A stretch of 64,000 nucleotides of DNA, taken from positions 1 through 64,000 of the forward strand of contig JBNGIQ010009071.1 in NCBI GenBank assembly GCA_049999765.1, in the 5' to 3' direction. A program made the translations under genes and the position numbers. The notes beneath the pieces are model-generated. The model saw only the letters and a list, made by a program, of their open reading frames with translations, made no database searches and was not told where the DNA came from. Positions 11,099-21,818 of this stretch are shown here, piece by piece. Source of the stretch: Phaeoceros laevis. Its lineage: Eukaryota > Anthocerotophyta > Anthocerotopsida > Notothyladales. Each line of letters opens with the position of its first letter. Position 1 is the first letter of the stretch.

Positions 11099-13966
11099 TT
11101 ACGTGCTCTGGCTTCGACCGTGGGCAGTTGGAGAGGTTGAGTAGCCAATCTTGCTAGCAATACGGCCCAAAAAGCCAGAACCTTCCTCTTCGCCTATGGA
11201 GGAATGCCCTCGAGATTTCGCCCATTTCTTATTCTGCAGACTGGAAGACGGCTCCTGCTCCAGTTTTTCGTTAGACGTCAATTCTGTATGCTGGGTCCCC
11301 ACATCCTCGGGCTGCTCGTCAAGAGTTAGCTTGTCCTGAAGAGCTTCGCCAACATCAGATTCCTCTTTGTCGGTGAGCTTCGCTGGAGACTTCACATCAC
11401 CCTCGTCCCATGCGATGGATACGGATGGGATGACAGTAGTTTCCTCACCACGCACTGACACATCACCAGTGTCCTGACAATGTACACACACAACACGTTG
11501 TCACCATAGGGTACATAAGGGTGTGTAAATCAAGCTTTTACATACAAAATGCAGGATCCGCAACCAAGTGCCTCACTTACAGTGTTGAGAAGCTCGTCAA
11601 GCACTTCCTCACATTTCCCGTCTCTTGGGTTCATCTCGAGAGTAGGATTTGAAGCCTTAACTTCTTCACCTGAGGAAGAGGAGGACGAGGAACCTTTTCT
11701 TTCCAAGTCCTTGGGAGTGGTTCCCTCACCTTTGCTGAGGTCACCGGCAGGCTCAGCATTCTGTGTCTTGCTATCGGTCTTCCAGAGTGTCTGCTTCACT
11801 TTGCTGAACAAACTGGGCTTCGACTCATCCTCCACGTTAGGAGAAACCATGTCACCACTCTCCTCACCTGCGGTCTTTTCCCCGGCCTGCTGAAAGGTAG
11901 GTGAAGGCTCCTTGTCCGAAGCCGCGGAGGATAAGGAACTTTGTCCATCCAACTCCTGTATGTACGCATCATCGTCCTCCTCCCGTTCGTCCTCATCCTT
12001 CTTAGTATCGCTCTTCCAGAGTGTCTGCTTTACTTTGCTCAGAAAGCTTGGCCCAGACTCATCTTTCACGTCAGGAGAACTGGTGTTACTAGCCTTCGCG
12101 ACGTTGCTCTCTTCGTGAGCCTGCTGAGAGGTAGGGATAGGCTCGTTCTCAAACGGAGAGGAAATGGAAGGTTCGTGTTTCTCCAACTCTGAGTCACCGT
12201 CCTTGTGCCCCTCTTCATCCTTCCTGTCGCTAGAACTCTTCCAAATTGACTGCTTCACTTTGCTGAAAAAGCCAGGCTTTGACTCATCGATAGAGTTACT
12301 GTCCTCACCCGCCACATTCTCATCGCTGCTGCTTTTCTCTTGAGTGTTCTCGAGGGAAGCTGGACTCTCTTCTTCGTCTGATGAAGAAGACGATGAGGAG
12401 CCCTCTTTACCCAGCTTACCACTAAAAGCCTCCTCCGCAGTTGGATTGTTGGTATCATACCCGGGATTAGACTCCTCGTCCTCAGGAGGAGTAACATCAT
12501 AAATGGCCCTACCATCGGTGCTCTTCTCGTCCTGCTGAAACGAAAGCGGAGCGTCAACAAATTCCTTTTCCTCACCGTTCTTCTCCTGCGTCGGTTGAAA
12601 GGAAAGCGGAGCATCAGCGAACTCCTGTTGCTCCTCGTCGATAACGTAGTCAGGGTTGGGCTCTATGCTGACATGGGCGAGCTCACTGTGCGGGTCTTCC
12701 TCCACACCTTTATGCTCGTCCATAACATAGTCACGATTGGGCTCTATGTTGACATGGGCGGGCTCAGAGTGCGGCCGCGGGTCTTCCTCCACACCTTCCT
12801 CTCCTATGAGCTTCGGTTCCTCCTGCTTGTGCTCCAACTTATCTTCAAGTTTCTCGAGAGGATTACTATGCTCTTCTGCACCCTCCTCGGCCGAAACCTT
12901 GTAGTCGAAGTCGGGTTCCTGACTCACAGACTTCAACTCAGGGTGCGGGTCTTCCTCCACGCCTTTCTCTCCTCTGAGCTTCACTTCCTCCTGCTTGTGT
13001 TTCAGCTTATCTTCAAGTTTCTCGAGAGGATTCCTATGCTCTTCAGCAGCACCCTCCTCGGCCGAAACCTTGTAGTCGAAGTTGGGTTCCTGTCTCACAG
13101 ACGTCAACTCAGGGTGCGGGTCTTCCTCCACATCTTTCTCTCCCCTGAGCTTCAGTTCCTCCTTCTTGTGATTCAGCTTATCTTTGAGTTTCTCGAGAGG
13201 ATTCCTATGCTCTTCTGCAGCACCCTCCTCAGCCGACACCTTGTAGTCGAAGGTGGGTTCCTGCCTCACAGACGTCAGCTCAGGATGGGGGTCATCTTCA
13301 ATCCCCTTCTCTCCTTTCAATTGCATGTGTTCCTGTTTCTCTTTAAGCTTCTCTTTGATTTTTTCCAACGGAGAGAGACGAGAAGACTCATCCTGCGTGC
13401 CAGGAACGTGAGCCATAGGTTCCTCACTAGCCTTGCTATCCTCCTGCTCTACCTCCTCACCCAGACCGGAAGCTTCGTCTACAATGCTCCTGGCCTCCGG
13501 ATCTTCAACGGCAGCTCTGGTGATCTCAGGTGGCCAGGGTGCCTCACTAGCACCGTAAACCCCTTGGTTGTGCTGTGTGCTCAAGCCTTCAATGGGGGCA
13601 CTGGTGCCTTCCTGTAGTACTTCCTCAGCGCTAGCCCGGTCAGACCCACAGTCACAAGCCAAAGCCGCTACCACCTTGTCCACAAGAGATGAGGATTGAA
13701 AATCGCTGGAAACAATATCAGCTTTCTGAGGATGGAACTTGGCCTTCCTCGAGTCCAATCGGCTGTTTATGTAGGCAACCGAGGCACTGTCTCTGTCGGA
13801 GGAGTCCTCAACCTCTGCACCATGCACATGACAGAATGAGTTCACACACGATTGTCGCGTGCACCAATCACCTTCTGGACAGAACTAACAATGCAGTAAG
13901 TAGTGTGGACATTGTACCTGCGTCACCCTGCTCCAACTCCCCACGCCTTTCCTGAATGCTAGCCAT
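11099..13966 (-). CDS. Long acidic repeat protein, probably disordered (LEA-like?)
   Basis: Three exons: 13966-13918, 13814-11581 and 11473-11099, with introns of 103 and 107 bp; 885 residues. I do not recognise a named family. The protein is strongly acidic and Glu/Lys/Ser-rich, with no membrane segment. The middle third holds about three and a half copies of a roughly 57-residue unit, each starting NPLEKLxDKL and containing EEDPHPELTSVRQEP and DYKVSAEEG. Further on are two xPLSFQ units and three copies of a lysine/tryptophan motif (FFSKVKQSIWKSS, FLSKVKQTLWKSD, LFSKVKQTLWKTD) separated by Ser/Glu tracts. The C-terminus is GFLGRIASKIGYSTSP. Composition and repeated amphipathic KVKQ..W segments suit a hydrophilic stress protein (LEA, or LTI65/CAP160-like), but that is inference. 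Start is the first ATG, in a short 49-nt first exon that joins in phase. Confidence 0.75.
12800..13390 (-). repeat. In-frame tandem repeat of about 171-174 bp inside the acidic gene
   Basis: About 3.5 copies lie head to tail within exon 2. On the plus strand the marker word gggtgcgggtcttcctcca recurs at about 12940 and 13114, with a variant near 13288 and a more diverged copy near 12770. Unit length is about 57-58 codons, with near-identical central copies, which implies recent expansion or gene conversion. Confidence 0.8.
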
Positions 13967-14660
13967 TGCCACAAGCGATCCTCTTATAGCACCAGCTTGA
14001 ACCTCTTTACCTTTCAACACCGCGGAAAAAGTGACCGCTTAGCCAGTTCATCGCGAGGATACGAACAATGGTATTAACCGCCACGCAGATACCGTATAGG
14101 AGACAAGTGGCGACGTCTGGAGCGGCCTAATGGCACCCGACATCAGCCACGTAGCCCCAACGCACATACAGGAATCCAACAATTTGTCAGGTGTGAGGAT
14201 GCCCGCCGACACGAGTCGCAACCGAAGTAGCAGCCTCCTCAGGAGCAAATAAGCAGCTAACACAAACTATGACAGCTGGCCAAAGCCACAAAAGGACATG
14301 CAGCACTGAAAACCTTTGTTACAAGCTCCATTTGTCAAGACTGATACAGACAAGGACTGATTCCTGCAGTCAAAGAGGACGGGAGTCACGGGGCCTCGTG
14401 AATCGTAGACTGAAAGATGACTGTTTCGAATTGGAGTTCTTAAAATAATATGCTTAGCTGCATACAATAAGATGAATGTTTCGAATTGGAGTTCTCAAAA
14501 TAATATGCATAGCTGCATACAATAAGATGAATGTTTTGAATTGGAGTTATCCAAATACTTTGTTGAGAGGCAGGCAACCGCTAGGCTCTGAGAATCACAG
14601 TTGCCTACCAGTAGTTGCAGCAGAGATGCCTTATGATCCTCAAAGGAGTACACGGCTCAT
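13967..14660. other. Intergenic between two minus-strand genes
   Basis: This holds the promoter side of the acidic repeat gene and the 3' side of the glutaredoxin gene. Apart from the 55-bp tandem repeat annotated separately, nothing is recognisable. Confidence 0.5.
14416..14555. repeat. 55-bp tandem repeat, about 2.5 copies
   Basis: Units start with gatga at 14416, 14471 and 14526. Each contains tttcgaattggagttct then aaaataatatgc(t/a)tagctgc and atacaataa. Copies differ at few positions. The third is cut short after about 30 bases. Confidence 0.9.
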
Positions 14661-15992
14661 TTACACCGGTGTGAACTTAGCTCCAGCAGCCTTCAGCAAG
14701 GGAAGGAGCCCGCCTTTCGAGTGCAGAGCCATGGTATCTGGACAACGACAAGGTCCACTTGAACTCACACTAGGTCTACTTCTGAACACGGTAGCTGCTA
14801 CAGTGCAATATCTTTGCTGCACAGGGGAGTTCAAATGGCTTACCATCACATCCACCGATATGCTGCCCACCTGACCCAGAGAACATCAGAAGAGTGAGAT
14901 GAATACTCTAGTACTACAGGTGAGCAGAAACTTTGGCATCTAATATGGTAGGTGGTATAGAAGTTGCAATGCCTCACCGATGAAGACATTCGGTACAGTT
15001 GATTGCCCGGAAATTCTCTGAAGAGCTGCCTGCACAGCCTGCTGATCGACTGCGAAAGCAGCACCAAAGTTAGAGGTGCCATCCTGCTGTCATGAGGCAG
15101 CCGTGAGGCCCAGGATGCATGTGCTATGGAATTGGTGGATTTTCAGAAGTTACTAAGATTTATCTGAAAAATCTTGAAAACTGACGCAAGTACTGGAGGA
15201 AAGCTATTCTAAGAATATACAGGAGTAGGCAGGACTTACCTAGCTCATCCAGCTCAACTGGAAGGATGGCCACACCAAGCTTCTCGAAGAGGCTTTTCAC
15301 CATTCTACAGTACCTGACGATCAATGAAAACAGCGGCGACCTCAGAGACAGCAAGTTTGGTCATCCTCCTGTCCAACTCATTGATGGCCCTACATTCACA
15401 TGGTCGTTGTCCACAGTACCGAAAAAACCTACACAAATCTCGTGGACAGAGCACCTCCAGCGGTCAACCAGGAACCCAAAGCAGCAGAAGCACTCATTCG
15501 GGTTTGCTACAGATTTGTAAAGTTCTACGCAGAGTTTCCAGGTGAGAACGCTCACGGACACCACGTCTTGGAGTAGACAACCACAGGATTCAGCTCGTTT
15601 TTGCTCTTGATCAAATCTTCCAGCTGGCCTGCGCCTGGCTTGCCCTGCGCCATGGTGCGAACAGTTCCCAACCTGTTCTTACGCACTGCCAGCCAAGGCA
15701 AAACCCGCACTCCGTGACCAAACCCTTGGCTCACCTCCCGCAGCTTCATGCTGCAGGACTGCAAAGCCCTGGGAGATCTGGACAATGAATTGGCCACTGC
15801 CGGCGGCAGCAGGGCCGAAGGATGAGCATTCGGCAGCACAACGGATCCGGAAGTACACCACATTGCCACGGGCTTGCTCTGGCCAGTAGTGGGGCGTGCA
15901 CTGGTTCCTGTGCCGCTGGTGGAAGCACTAGTTACGGAAAATGACGCAGGAGTGGTGAGCACAGAGCGGTTACCCATTGTACTGATCGCCAT
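14661..15992 (-). CDS. Plastid-type CPYC glutaredoxin (GrxC5/S12-like)
   Basis: Five exons: 15992-15556, 15313-15240, 15049-14978, 14870-14844 and 14737-14661; 228 residues. The first ~120 residues are Ser/Thr/Ala-rich with few acidic residues, as in a plastid transit peptide. The glutaredoxin fold follows: VVVYSKTWC, active site Cys145-Pro-Tyr-Cys148, the ELDEL strand, the STVPNVFIG cis-Pro region and GGQHIGGCD for glutathione binding. The order and wording match plant GrxC5/GrxS12 thiol-transferases, which reduce glutathionylated proteins in the stroma. The CPYC proline codon is split by intron 1 (CC|G). Exon 4 is only 27 nt. Start is the first in-frame ATG at 15992; an upstream GTG at 16139 is not a plausible start. 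Confidence 0.92.
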
Positions 15993-17649
15993 CGCCACCG
16001 CTGTACATGCTGTCAGCCGGGGACGTCCATTAGTGACCTCACCAGATGTTCCCGAAGGAAAGATTCTTCGACCTAGTAGCAGTAGGTTACCGAGAAGTTC
16101 AAAGGTTCTCGTCTCGTACCGACAGTTGCGTTTTTGCACAAATTTCTTGTCAAGGCGTTCAGTGTCCCAGATCTTATGTCATCTGCCTCAAGGGCCGGTG
16201 ATCAATGAATTTTGCTTCTCCCTGCTGTGACATCCGATTCCATCGAGCACCAAAGTGTCGCTGGTGTGAAATTGATCGAGGTTAGGGCATGTCAGGATAA
16301 CTTCGTGAGACTTCGAATAGAGCATCTCCTTCTACGGTGTCAGCGTTTGCAAATGCATGCTGAAACCATCCTGGAGTCCCAGGCTCCTAATAGCGGTACT
16401 GACTGCTGTCAGCAGGAACCGCCATCGCCAAATACATCGGTCTGGGAGGAAACCTGTTTAATTAGCCACAACTGCATTGCATTCGTTACTAACCTACATC
16501 GAAACCATCGCCGCCAAGAGCGGCCCTGTTGGTTGTGTTCAAGGGATGTGAATTGCGTCCTAACCTTTGCCGACTTGCAACCGTGTCCTGAAAGCTCGCT
16601 CATTCTGCTCATCTGATTGCTCAATGCAGATTATGTTCCGAATTGCATGGCAAGGCTTCCAATTAATGACCCAGGTTTGCTGAGAGAGCAGCACGCGATA
16701 GAAAGAGAGGTGTCCTTTTGCATGGCCTCTTTCTTGGGTTGTAAGCTCGATTTCCCACTGGGTCGCAGACGGAGTCAAGATAAGCATCAGACTTGGGGCG
16801 CAGGAGGTCAAGATAAGTTTGGGATTAGTGCGGTGTTCGGAACTGGAGCACTAGTCGCGGATGCGCACCTGTGACCCCACCATATTTGGGCAGCCGCCAG
16901 CTTCCAGGAGGGACAAATATGCTTTACCGGGTTCACCCGCCGCGAATATTTTGTTTCAGTGCATTGCCACGCTGGCTATGCCGACGCTTCTGGACCGCCC
17001 AGGAGGGTGTCCGCGTGGCGCATGTACAAGCGCGCAGGCGATCTGGCCCGTGATACTCCTCCCTTTCCGCAGCGGCCGCCAGGTCTATACACCATCTGTG
17101 CGGGGCTTGGCGAAGCACGGTCGGCGCGAGGAAGCGCTAACTTCGGGCACGCACATTTTCTCTCTCCTTGGGGGCTCGAGGCTTTAGTTCTTTGCTTGGG
17201 TCTCTGCCTGGAACCATCGTGCTCCTTATTCTGCAGCTTCCGTCCAGCAGTCGTCGTCCAGGCGGTGCAGATTGTGTGCCGGGGAAGTGTAACAAGGCGT
17301 GTTGGTAACGCGGGAACGCTCCCATTTCCGCTTCCGCTGCCTCTTAGGGAGGAAGGTTGGCTTGCTTGTTCTTTAGGTTGTTTTTGACCATCTTTCCGTC
17401 TTCCATTCTAGGCGCGGGAGTGCAGGTTTTGAGCTGCCGTGGTGAAGGTTGTTAGATCCTGCTTCTTGCACTAGGCTGTTGCAGCCTTTGGCTCTGCCGT
17501 GTGCGCCAGTGTCCACCTTTTGCACAGGAGCTGTTGCATAGTGAAGGATTTGGTCTTCCGGCTGCGTCGTTTCGTATTCGAGCTCGTCTTGACTGTGGAG
17601 GAATTTTTTGTGGCTACCGCAGGGACTTGGCTTGAGCCTAGCGGAAGCC
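15993..17649. other. Divergent intergenic region, glutaredoxin and REF/SRPP genes
   Basis: About 1.66 kb separate the start codons of the glutaredoxin (-) and REF/SRPP (+) genes. The part from 16860 to 17400 is GC-rich with long chance frames on both strands, none with a motif. It presumably carries both promoters and 5' leaders. I see no clear TATA box. Confidence 0.5.
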
Positions 17650-18670
17650 ATGGCTGTGGATCAGCAAGCCTCTGTGAGTGATGTGTCTCATTGAGCATGA
17701 TTTCAATGTTGTAGTGCACCCTTGCAAGCCGGAATGCTTATTAGTGTGTTTGTGCGTTGCCAGGAGATCCATCTCAAGTACCTGGATTTCTTCCGTCTTA
17801 TTGTTTTGAGAGCCACATCGTACGTAGCGTCCATCTACGAGTACGCCAAGGAAAGCTCGGGGCCGTTGAAGCCTGGAGTTGACAGTGTCGAGGGTACGGT
17901 GAAGACTGTTGTTGGCCCTGTCTACAAACAGTTTCACAGCAAGCCAGCTGAATTTCTTCAGTTCATCGACAGCAAAGTGAGCTTCCGTTTGATGTCTGTA
18001 AACGCGGGTCTACACTTGAGGAGGCGTGGGCTGGGTTTCTGAACTCTTTTTTCTTTTGCAGGTTGATGGACTGGTAGCTTTGCTGGAAGAAGTGTTTCCG
18101 CAGTTCCTCAAGGATACTTCTCATGCGGCCTACGATCTGGCCAGGCAAGCTTCAGATGCTGCTTCCACTGTGGTGGCGGACGTGAAGGACCAGGGTGTTG
18201 TTGAAACCGCCAAGTCTTACTACGACAAGTACGGGCCGGTAGCTGAGGACCTGTCCATCAGGGCCTTTCAGACACTGCTGACGGTTCCCTTCGCACATCA
18301 GGTGGTCACTCTGGTTGCACCTGCTGCCCTCTTCGGAGCGGACAAGTTGAACTGCGTGGTGTTTGCTCTGAAGGAGCATCATGTGCCACTCTCCGAGTAC
18401 ATTCCTGTGCTTCCGGTTGAAAAGATTCACGAAGTGATCCGGCAGGAAACTGAAGCCCAGATCAAAGAGAAGGGCGTCAACGGGACAACAAACCAGAACG
18501 GGAATGACAAGACTGAGACATCGGCATCGTCAGGAGAGGATTCAGCTGAGGAAGAGACACAAGTAGCACCAGAACAGACGGTGACAGCAGCAGGCTATGA
18601 GGAACCAACAGTGGCCGAGAAAGAGGTGGAAAGGACCCCAAAAACCGGGGACACTCTGGAGGCATCGTAG
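17650..18670 (+). CDS. REF/SRPP family lipid-droplet-associated protein
   Basis: Three exons: 17650-17673, 17764-17976 and 18062-18670, GT-AG introns of 90 and 85 bp; 281 residues. The N-terminal domain has the family signature: HLKYLDFFRLIVLRATSYV, then YEYAKESSGPLKPGVDSVEG and TVKTVVGPVYKQF, then a repeat-like VDGLVALLEEVFPQF region. Rubber elongation factor/small rubber particle proteins in plants outside latex producers (LDAPs) coat cytosolic lipid droplets and often respond to stress. From about residue 215 the tail is a disordered Glu/Thr/Ser-rich extension ending DTLEAS, longer than in many homologues. The first exon encodes only eight residues; the phase-0 junction and ATG context support it. 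It converges with the A/B-barrel gene downstream. Confidence 0.92.
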
Positions 18671-19157
18671 ATTAGAGCGGTTGATCGATGGTCGTCGACA
18701 TCTAGAAGATGGATCGTGTACATACAAGTAAGACGTATGGCTTTTAACCTAGTCTAGTGAAGTGAGCGGTCTACTAGTAGCAACTGGTCCTGAATACGGA
18801 TGTTTAGTTGGAATGGCCAATGCCTTAATATAGGCACGACCCACAAGGTGACTATAGCCTTCTTTGCTCCTTTCGTTTTTCTATTCAACACGGCCGCATG
18901 TCATGGCGGTACAGTGCCGAGGAAGTGTTGTAGTGAATTTGATGAAAATGTCACCATTGTCCCCGAAATGCAAGGTAACGTCTAATCCTCACTGTCTTCA
19001 CACTCAAAAAACTGATTTTGAAGCGAGCATGGAACTAAGCTGACCACCCGAATCTGCGTCTGAACTATGCGCTCATGGAACAATATCCTTCCACAAGGTC
19101 GACAACCACGGTCTTAGAGAACCAGAGTGAGGTCTTGCAATATCTGAACCCTTGTTT
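18671..19157. other. Short convergent intergenic region
   Basis: This 3'-to-3' space separates the REF/SRPP gene (+) and the A/B-barrel gene (-). No gene is seen; it should hold both polyadenylation regions. Confidence 0.5.
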
Positions 19158-21243
19158 TCAGACTATGGTACTCTGGACGGCTTGCACTAAGTATTGAACC
19201 GACAAGATTGAACTGGAGATGGGTTCCACCTTGGATGTGAGCACCTGCACAGATCAAAACAAACTACATAAAGGAATTGTGTACATGTTTGCTCAATTAC
19301 TTCAACCAGGTCAACCAGGTCAACCATTTCAACCATTTTGTTGCAAGCAACTCACATTACGATACGCAGGGTGCTGCTTGAATGCCTCCGACGCCTCTTC
19401 TGCAAATTGGATATTGATGTATAAGTACACCTTATCTGTCCCGAGTCAAGACTAGTTTCAAAACAATACACACTGTTTGAACAAAAAAGTGGTACCTGAT
19501 GGTAGACGGGCTACAAAGCCATGAGTGTAGCCCATGTTCCTCTCTGAGAAATTTGTTCCTGCGCGGAGCAACAGCACAGCTGATGTCGTGCAATAAACGA
19601 ATTGGGGAGCGTAATGAAAAACAGAGATTCAATAAAGCTTAGAGCCTCCAGGAACTTGCCAGCAGTGAGTTGGACAAGGAAGTCGGCTAGGCTGTTGGAC
19701 AGGTCTGACAATGCACTAAGCATGGCAGCGATGGCATCTGGGTTTGTGTCCTCTTTAACCTTGATGAGAGTTACTAGCTCAACACCCTGCTCAAACTCCT
19801 GCCAACGCAATGGAAAACTTGCTCAATAAACAACAACAGCTACTAAGACCTCCGTGGGCTAACAACCTTGGAGTGAACGACATTGAACATTAGCTGCAGG
19901 AATATGAACCAGTCAGCCTTAAACCATCCAGCAATGAGCTGAACGTAGGCCACAAATAGCAGGTGCTCACCTCCCCCCTACGAAACAAAGGTTCGATGTC
20001 ATCTTCAACGTTCGCCTCATAGTCTAACTCAATCAAACCCTGCAAAAAAGGGTCACAACAATCACAATGACGAAGACCCAAGATCGGTACAGATATGGCT
20101 AAACTCATGCACATAACCAGTCGGCTGGACTGTCATACAAAGAACAAGCTTTCACATGGCAAACAAAACCATAGTCAGGATATCGCTGTTGCTCTTACAG
20201 AATTTTCCAACCAGCATTGGCATGTGCACAACTGCCATGACATACATGATAGAAAGGTCGGATGAGCTCATCTCGAACTTTGAGCCGGGCAGGGTGGTTC
20301 ATGTACTCAGCAAGGGACTCCTTGTTAGGAAACCGAGTGAAAAAGCCGTGTGTCACACCCTCTGCATTGGCAGAATCCACGGGGCCTGCAAAAAAACAGC
20401 AGGAAGGGTCCACATCACCACTCCACATGATCTTCACGGCGACATCCACCTTCCAACCACGCATGAGGATAAGATGACATGCTTACCAAGAGAAAGTGCC
20501 AGGATTCCTTTACAGTGGTACTGCAGAGTGTACAGATAGTCCAACATTTCCTTCTCTTGCCCCTCTGAAAAATCTTCCTTCATGCGGAAAAGAACTGCAT
20601 GCTCTACCACACTCCTGAAAAACCACAAGGCAGAAAAACTTATCAGCCATGATTGTGAACCAGCTTAAAAGGCATGTCCACTGCACTCGAATTCACCAAC
20701 GCACCGTACAGGCCTCCGTCCCCCTGCATATGAGTTTCCGTTCTCAGTGGTAGCGGCCATTGCAGTAGCAGGCAACCACACTCTCCTTACTCCCGAACCG
20801 AAAGCAGCATTACTAGCGTCTGTGGCACAGAACATAGCAAAATTGCAATTTGTAAGAACGGCATGCTGAATTGAAATCGACCCCAGTTGTGGTTCAGGCT
20901 CTTGCGCATCAGACGAGCATGTGCCTCCATCCTCAGCAATGCGCATGGTTTCGGCAGAGATTTGGCGACCAATTACCGGAAGAAGTTTTCCAACAGCACA
21001 CCGAACTGTTGTTCTCCACCGAATCCCTGCAAGCCTGGTGCTGCGACGAAAGACGGTGCAGATCTGGAGCTGCTTGCGACTGATGAGGGAGGGGACGGTA
21101 GTGGGAGGCAACGCAGTTGCAGGAAATAGAGCCCAAATGTCGGACAGGAAGGTGAGAGGAAGATAGGGGCGGTGGGTAAGCGACAGGAGAGGGCGGAAGT
21201 AGGAGAAACATGGCCATTGGTGCCGGCAAAAAGCGGTAGCCAT
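19158..21243 (-). CDS. Plastid-targeted double stress-response A/B-barrel (Dabb) protein
   Basis: Eight exons: 21243-20705, 20614-20487, 20385-20246, 20039-19971, 19798-19660, 19558-19496, 19399-19356 and 19244-19158; 402 residues, all phases consistent. The long first exon is Ser/Arg/Pro-rich and transit-like. Dabb domain 1 starts VEHAVLFRMKEDFSEGQ and continues through GVTHGFFTRFPNKESLAEYM with HPARLKVRDELIRPF. Dabb domain 2 starts GVELVTLIKVKEDTN and continues through MGYTHGFVARLPS with EAFKQHPAYRNV. This matches plant UP3-like proteins with two stress-responsive A/B-barrel domains; the family's biochemical role is poorly defined. Intron 5 (19559-19659) uses a GC donor (G|GCAAGT) with a normal AG acceptor. 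The second His-containing strand is less conserved than the first. Start is the first ATG of the long exon; a later ATG is possible. Confidence 0.88.
19305..19340. repeat. Short tcaaccagg microsatellite in intron 7
   Basis: The word tcaacca recurs four times (tcaaccagg, tcaaccagg, tcaaccatt, tcaaccatt) in the intron between the last two exons of the A/B-barrel gene. Confidence 0.8.
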
Positions 21244-21818
21244 GGCTGTCGCTGCAGCTGGCAGTAGGTACACATCGGATAGCTTTCCCTGTTTGCAGCC
21301 CCTGCCCACTTCTGAGCCACTTGTTTCACATTCTTCCTGGCCAGATAGACTACTTTAGGTCTTCACAGTTTACAAAGCGACATCACCTTACCAACAGATC
21401 GACAGACAACACATTTTATGCTTTCAGGTAGGAACAACAGAATGCAGGCTGGAGCGACAGGATCTCAGGAATAAGAAACATGACTAGGTGGGTTGGAGCC
21501 TCAAATTGAATCCGTCGAATTTGAGTTTCTTCACACTGAATCCTTCAAGTGCTTGATATATGTTGACTGAGTGAATGGGTTTCTTGACCCTGGACTGATG
21601 CATTGAATTGATGGTTTTTTGTATACACCTTTGTGCGCCACAGCAACGAAGCCACAACCTAGAACTCATTTTTTCAGGGATAGAGGAAAGAAGTCGAATC
21701 TGGAGTGTGACCATTTCCAAGAGGGAGGCTCCTGTACATCTCCACTACGGAGGAAATCCTACCTAAGAGCATATTATTCACATAAGAATCATGTGGTGAT
21801 GGTGCCAATGTATTGTGG
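21244..21818. other. Intergenic between two minus-strand genes
   Basis: This is upstream of the A/B-barrel gene and downstream of the LAX2-like gene. Short frames occur but none has a motif. It includes the 3' UTR of the LAX2-like gene. Confidence 0.5.

Noticed and set aside
12595-13617. 340-codon plus-strand frame opposite the acidic repeat gene
   Set aside because: It mirrors the repeated minus-strand coding sequence and reads as Leu/Phe/Val repeats, the expected antisense of Lys/Glu-rich codons.
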